Assembly: GCA_017559685.1 (NCBI GenBank)
Contig: JAFYQY010000208.1
Span: 1 to 9,706, forward strand
Source of the DNA: Alistipes sp.
GTDB taxonomy: Bacteria; Bacteroidota; Bacteroidia; Bacteroidales; Rikenellaceae
Reading direction: 5' to 3'
DNA length: 9,706 nt
Every line of letters begins with the position of its first letter. Positions within the stretch are counted from its first letter, which is position 1. The notes beneath the pieces are model-generated. The model did no database searches and was not told the origin of the DNA. It saw only the letters and a list, made by a program, of their open reading frames with translations. Below, piece by piece: positions 6,661 through 9,706 of the stretch. The position numbers were made by a program, and so were the translations under genes.

Positions 6661-7893
6661 TTAATTGTGCTTGTCAATCTTAATGGCGATTTCTGGGTGT
6701 TTGTAGTCCATTATCCACATATTGTCGATGTGGAATTTAGGCTCGTGATACTTATCTGATTTCTTATCCTTGCCGAACGATACTGTCATTGACTTGAATG
6801 GCTCCAACTCGAAAATGTTCTTGCCACGACGGAGCTTGAAGCTAATCGATGAGGTGTTGGTAAGCATAAAAGTACGATTGCCCTTCTTTGTATCCTCCTT
6901 TACCAATTGGCAGATTACTGCCTCGTTGAGGAACTCCGACAACCACATCTCCTCGCCAATGAGTGTTCCACCCGTGTAGGCGATTGTGCGGCGCTTCAAG
7001 ATTGCATCCTTCACTGCTTTCTCGGTGAGATCCTTCGCAAACACAAATGTCATAGTGCGATATACATCATTGCGATTGAAACGATACGATGTGAAGCGGT
7101 GCTCATCTGTATTTCCGAACATAGTAAGCTTCTCTTCCACACAGCGGCGAACCATTCGTGGGTAGAAGTTGTAGCCGTTGGCAACCTCGATACCGTCAAT
7201 CAGACCCTCGCTATAAACCATCTTGTCCCACTCGCTCTTGTCGGTAGAGCCCTTAGGACGACCATACGAAGGGTGGTTGTGAATTACGATGCCGCCCTGC
7301 TTGTGAACCTTGCGGAACGACTCCTCCAAATTGAAATCGTAGAGAGTGTTGAGATCCTTTACGAAAAGAGCATTGAAATGGCCCTTGTCATTTGTGTTAC
7401 GACCCAACTCGCAACCCTTGATGAGCAATAACGGATAGCCGAGATATCGTTGCTCCGATACTGCCTCTTGGTGAATTGCGTTGAAGTCTGCTTTTATTCC
7501 TGGATCTACGCCATTTTCAGGCATAACATAGGCTCCGGCATAGACTCTCTCTGTAGGTTTTCCGTTTTCATTGTACGGAGCGAGCACCTTGAAGAAATTC
7601 TTCTCGTTGGCACGAGCCTCGTAGTGGTCGGTAATCGCAAGGATATCGAGTCCGTCCATCCACGCTTCGATTACACGGCCTTTTGGACTTACTCGACCAT
7701 CCGAGTATATCGTGTGAGTGTGGAAGTCGGCCTTGTAGCAGTTGTAGCCCTTAACCTTTGGTAAGATAATCTCTATGCGTGGCGATACCATCTCGGGGCA
7801 ACTTCTTACCACTCGGTGAGGAATGCTCTTCTGTGCCTCGGCACTCGAGATACATAGTCCCGCCAATACGCAAATTAAAAATAACTTTTTCAT
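6661..7893 (-). CDS. Exported PHP-domain metal-dependent phosphoesterase, copy 2
   Basis: This 410-residue protein is the longest copy. The signal peptide is MKKLFLICVL... with cleavage AEA|Q21. Predicted ligands are H58xH60, D65, D89-H90, E92, E162, H172, H205xH207 and D263xH265, with spacing identical to copy 3 up to the HNHP motif. After that it has the 4-5 residue longer loop SYGRPKGSTDKSEW, like copy 4. The second acid motif is GCELGR, where others have GCEMAR, GCEITR or GAEISR. The last motif is TDEH, followed by RFTSYRFN. The C-terminal domain (LTNTSSISFKLRRGK...NMWIMDYKHP) is intact. It starts 26 bp after copy 1. Context and signal peptide place it outside the inner membrane; the reaction is inferred only as metal-dependent phosphoester hydrolysis. 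Confidence 0.95.
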   Translation of the reverse strand: MKKLFLICVLAGLCISSAEAQKSIPHRVVRSCPEMVSPRIEIILPKVKGYNCYKADFHTHTIYSDGRVSPKGRVIEAWMDGLDILAITDHYEARANEKNFFKVLAPYNENGKPTERVYAGAYVMPENGVDPGIKADFNAIHQEAVSEQRYLGYPLLLIKGCELGRNTNDKGHFNALFVKDLNTLYDFNLEESFRKVHKQGGIVIHNHPSYGRPKGSTDKSEWDKMVYSEGLIDGIEVANGYNFYPRMVRRCVEEKLTMFGNTDEHRFTSYRFNRNDVYRTMTFVFAKDLTEKAVKDAILKRRTIAYTGGTLIGEEMWLSEFLNEAVICQLVKEDTKKGNRTFMLTNTSSISFKLRRGKNIFELEPFKSMTVSFGKDKKSDKYHEPKFHIDNMWIMDYKHPEIAIKIDKHN

Positions 7894-7919
7894 AGAGGTT
7901 ATAAGGTTGGTCGGTTAAT

Positions 7920-9140
7920 CTATTGGATAACTTCTAATGTAACAACTGGGTGCTTGTAGTCTGTTATCCACATATTGTCTACTGTGAACTTTGGTGCTCG
8001 TGCAGTGCCATCCTTTGATCGCAACTCGACGATAGCCGACTTAAAAGGACCGAGCTCGCAGTAAGCAGCCTTGCCCCAACGCAATGTGTAGCTGAAAGAG
8101 GACTTGTTAATAAGCACAAATTTCTGATACTCGAGTCCCTTCTTCTTAGCAACGCCCATATCCTTACACGATATTGAAGCCTTTGCAAGTTCCGAAAGCC
8201 ACTGCTCCTCGCCCATCAACTCGCCACCCGAGTAGACGATTGTGCGGTGCTGCAAAATAGCATCTTTGATAGCCTTCTCGCTTCTATTTTTCGCCAAGAT
8301 GATAGTCATTGTGCGGAAGAAACCGTAATCCTTGAACTGGCCAGATGTTGGACGATGTGAGTCGGTTGCGCCAATCATAAACAAATTCTCGTCTACGCAA
8401 CGGCGAATCATTTTAGGGTAGAAGTCCAAACCGTTTACAATCTCAACGCCGTCGATCAAACCTGCCTTGTAAACCTCCTCTTGCCACTCGCTCTTGTCGG
8501 TAGTCTCACGACGGTAAGCTGGGTGGTTGTGGATTACGATACCGCCCTGCTTGTGCACATTGCGGAGAGTCTTCTTTGTATCGATGTCGTAGAGTGCGTT
8601 TATATCCTTAACGAAGAGTGCGCCGAAGTGACCCTCAGTCTGAGGCTTACGTGAAATCTCTGCGCCCTTGATCAAAGTGATAGGGTAGCCCTCCTTCTCG
8701 ACATACTCCTTCGCCTCGTCGAAAGTGGCGTTCATATCGGTTTTGATGCCAGCATCGGTACCATCCTTCTGCAATCTTGCCGAACCTGCGTGGTGATACT
8801 TGTATGGCTTGCCGTCAGGGTTGTATGGCGCAAGCGCATTAAGCATATACTGCGAGTAGCGACGTGACTCGAGGTGGTCGGTGATGGCAAGAATGTCCAA
8901 ACCGTCGTACCAAGCTTCACGCACCTTCTCACGAGGGGTCATCTCGCCGTCCGAGTAGATTGTGTGGGTGTGAAGATCGGCTTTGTAGCAGTTGTAACCA
9001 CCAACCTGTGGAATGATAATCTCCGTGCGGCGGTAGTCCTGCTCTTTGCAGGTCTTGTGAACGTCAGGAATAACCTTCTGTGCATCGGCATTCGACAGAC
9101 CGAATCCGATAAATGCCAAGATTAGAAAAATCTTTTTCAT
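7920..9140 (-). CDS. Exported PHP-domain metal-dependent phosphoesterase, copy 1 (first in operon)
   Basis: This 406-residue precursor opens the array. The signal peptide is MKKIFLILAF... with cleavage ADA|Q21. Residues ~50-265 form a PHP domain (the fold of histidinol phosphatase and polymerase-associated phosphoesterases, which hydrolyses phosphate esters with two or three bound metals). The ligands are H57xH59, D64, D88-H89, E91, E161, H171, H204xH206 and D260xH262. The closest named groups I can suggest are CehA/McbA-type metallohydrolases and Sb-PDE-like phosphodiesterases; this is recall, not a search. Residues ~315-406 are a separate domain without catalytic motifs, ending NMWITDYKHP, present in all seven copies. 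The long segment at 100-135 resembles copies 2 and 3, while GAEISR matches copy 6. The ATG at 9140 fits the conserved signal peptide; no Shine-Dalgarno is seen, as usual in this phylum. Confidence 0.95.
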   Translation of the reverse strand: MKKIFLILAFIGFGLSNADAQKVIPDVHKTCKEQDYRRTEIIIPQVGGYNCYKADLHTHTIYSDGEMTPREKVREAWYDGLDILAITDHLESRRYSQYMLNALAPYNPDGKPYKYHHAGSARLQKDGTDAGIKTDMNATFDEAKEYVEKEGYPITLIKGAEISRKPQTEGHFGALFVKDINALYDIDTKKTLRNVHKQGGIVIHNHPAYRRETTDKSEWQEEVYKAGLIDGVEIVNGLDFYPKMIRRCVDENLFMIGATDSHRPTSGQFKDYGFFRTMTIILAKNRSEKAIKDAILQHRTIVYSGGELMGEEQWLSELAKASISCKDMGVAKKKGLEYQKFVLINKSSFSYTLRWGKAAYCELGPFKSAIVELRSKDGTARAPKFTVDNMWITDYKHPVVTLEVIQ

Positions 9141-9164
9141 AGGATATAATTGTTTTAGTTAGTT

Positions 9165-9183
9165 AAAATATCTTTGATATTTT
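9165..9183. repeat. Perfect 8-bp inverted repeat in the array leader
   Basis: AAAATATC (9165-9172) and GATATTTT (9176-9183) are exact inverted copies around TTT. The repeat lies between the presumed transcription start and the first start codon at 9140, and its outer edge overlaps the next inverted repeat by two bases. It may be an operator half or a weak AU-rich leader hairpin. Being AT-rich, chance symmetry is possible. Confidence 0.6.
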
Positions 9184-9201
9184 TGTGTTAGTCAACACAA
9201 A
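9182..9201. repeat. Perfect 8-bp inverted repeat overlapping the array promoter
   Basis: TTTGTGTT (9182-9189) and AACACAAA (9194-9201) are exact inverted copies with a 4-nt centre. The right arm overlaps the candidate -7 box at 9198-9205, and the repeat covers the expected transcription start, which is a typical repressor-operator position. No regulator gene is present in the window to pair with it. Confidence 0.65.
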
Positions 9202-9205
9202 GATA
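9198..9205 (-). promoter_or_regulatory. Candidate -7 box of the seven-gene operon
   Basis: The minus strand reads TATCTTTG here, a full match to the Bacteroidetes TAnnTTTG element. The start would lie near 9190, giving a leader of about 50 nt. The upstream -33 element is weak: only TGTT at 9229-9226 lies at about the right spacing (20 nt), which may mean low basal activity or a need for an activator. No comparable box was seen in the gaps between the array genes. Confidence 0.5.
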
Positions 9206-9206
9206 T

Positions 9207-9239
9207 AAAAAATGCTCGAAAGTATAACACCTTCGAGCA
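9207..9239 (-). terminator. Intrinsic terminator of the phosphofructokinase gene
   Basis: An 8-bp stem, TGCTCGAA (9213-9220) paired with TTCGAGCA (9232-9239), is followed on the minus strand by six T (9212-9207). It lies 24 bp after the stop codon at 9264. Six T at 9241-9246 on the other side mean it could also stop rightward transcription. Confidence 0.88.
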
Positions 9240-9263
9240 CTTTTTTATGAGGAAATCTTTCGA

Positions 9264-9706
9264 CTACCAGTTCAAAATCTTGTGGAAATCGTAAGCCTCA
9301 GGGTTAGCTACGTACTGCTTAGCAGCCTCGTAATCCTCAGCTGTGATGTAGTGCATTACGTTGTTGATAACCTGCTGAATCTTGTCCGACTCTACGTTTA
9401 CGAGACGTGGTGGAATCTTGCCTGTTGTAGGGTCCTGCAAATCCTTCAAGTAGAGTGGCGATACGAAACCGTCCTGCGAGATATAAACCATACAGCCGGT
9501 CTTGCCCTCCGAGAAGAGCTTGTAAACGCCCATACCCAACTCCGAGCAGTATACCAAGTCGTATGCGATAGGAGTCTGGCAACGAACCTCGTAACCGATC
9601 TCTACTGGACGAGACTTAACCTTCAAACCGAGCTCCTTAACCTTCTTCTCGAGCATCTCGTTGAAGATGTGAGCCTTCGATACCTTACCCAACTCTGGGT
9701 GACCGT
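9264..9706 (-). CDS. pfp: Diphosphate-fructose-6-phosphate 1-phosphotransferase (PPi-PFK), C-terminal part
   Basis: The frame enters from the right edge, so the start and most of the enzyme are missing. It ends with TAG at 9264-9266, leaving 146 residues (GHPELGKVSKAHIF... to ...FHKILNW). The TTG at 9692 is an internal Leu codon, not a start. The enzyme reversibly phosphorylates fructose 6-phosphate with pyrophosphate in cytoplasmic glycolysis. The segment EIGYEVRCQTP carries the GYExR motif that in phosphofructokinases binds the sugar phosphate. KDLQDPTTGKIPPRLVN and the closing KILNW match, from memory, the long (about 550-residue) PPi-dependent type common in Bacteroidales. It is a housekeeping gene with its own terminator, so its link to the array downstream is positional only. 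Confidence 0.92.
   Translation of the reverse strand, partial: GHPELGKVSKAHIFNEMLEKKVKELGLKVKSRPVEIGYEVRCQTPIAYDLVYCSELGMGVYKLFSEGKTGCMVYISQDGFVSPLYLKDLQDPTTGKIPPRLVNVESDKIQQVINNVMHYITAEDYEAAKQYVANPEAYDFHKILNW

Noticed and set aside
4199..7893. Lipoprotein anchoring of copies 2-4 via the Cys in their signal peptides (GLC, SLC)
   Set aside because: The residue before Cys is Leu rather than Gly, Ala or Ser, and a good AxA|Q signal peptidase I site follows.
582..9140. Mobile element or phage origin for the array
   Set aside because: No transposase, integrase, terminal repeats or tRNA boundary is visible. Local duplication explains the repetition.
9169..9185. Plus-strand TAnnTTTG matches (TATCTTTG at 9169-9176, TATTTTTG at 9178-9185)
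   Set aside because: No gene lies downstream on the plus strand, only the antisense of pfp beyond a bidirectional terminator. The matches arise from the symmetry of the inverted repeats.

Overview
The window looks like chromosomal DNA of a member of the order Bacteroidales (Bacteroidota). Four things point there: promoter-like elements of the Bacteroidetes type (TTTG about 19 nt upstream of TAnnTTTG); no Shine-Dalgarno sequences before the genes; eight exported proteins whose predicted signal peptidase I site is followed directly by Gln (the Bacteroidetes 'Q-rule'); and the tail of a long PPi-dependent phosphofructokinase closely resembling Bacteroides-type enzymes. Genus cannot be fixed from sequence reading alone. 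Every gene lies on the minus strand, so transcription runs from high to low coordinates.

Layout in transcription order. (1) 9706-9264: the C-terminal 146 residues of diphosphate-fructose-6-phosphate 1-phosphotransferase, followed by a clear intrinsic terminator (9207-9239). (2) 9206-9141: a 123-bp intergenic region (9141-9263) with a probable -7 box and two adjacent perfect inverted repeats, the likely control region of the next unit. (3) 9140-582: seven consecutive paralogous genes of 394-410 codons separated by only 8-32 bp and ended by one hairpin terminator (531-560), so almost certainly one operon of about 8.6 kb. Each encodes an exported PHP-fold metal-dependent phosphoesterase with a signal peptide, a complete set of PHP metal-ligand motifs (HxH, TDH, GxE, GH, HNHP, TDxH) and a shared C-terminal domain ending in NM[W/Y]xxDxxxP. 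(4) 530-503: a good promoter overlapping the tail of the array terminator. (5) 480-1: the N-terminal 160 codons of an exported BspA-like leucine-rich-repeat protein, running off the left edge.

The central feature is the seven-copy array. All copies keep the catalytic ligands, but they differ in segments expected to line the active site (the x of TDxH and the 15 residues after it, the stretch after HNHP, and a variable segment at residues ~93-140). I read this as a periplasmic or secreted set of phosphoesterases that has diversified in substrate range by local duplication: neighbours are most alike (copies 2/3, 4/5, 6/7). No substrate can be assigned from the sequence. A CehA/McbA-like or Sb-PDE-like phosphodiesterase activity is the best family-level guess. 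There is no transporter, regulator or carbohydrate-utilisation gene in the window to narrow it.

The most unexpected non-coding signal is a perfect 16-bp inverted repeat with an 11-nt loop (2901-2943), sitting inside the signal-peptide codons of the sixth gene of the operon. Copies are numbered 1 to 7 in transcription order below.
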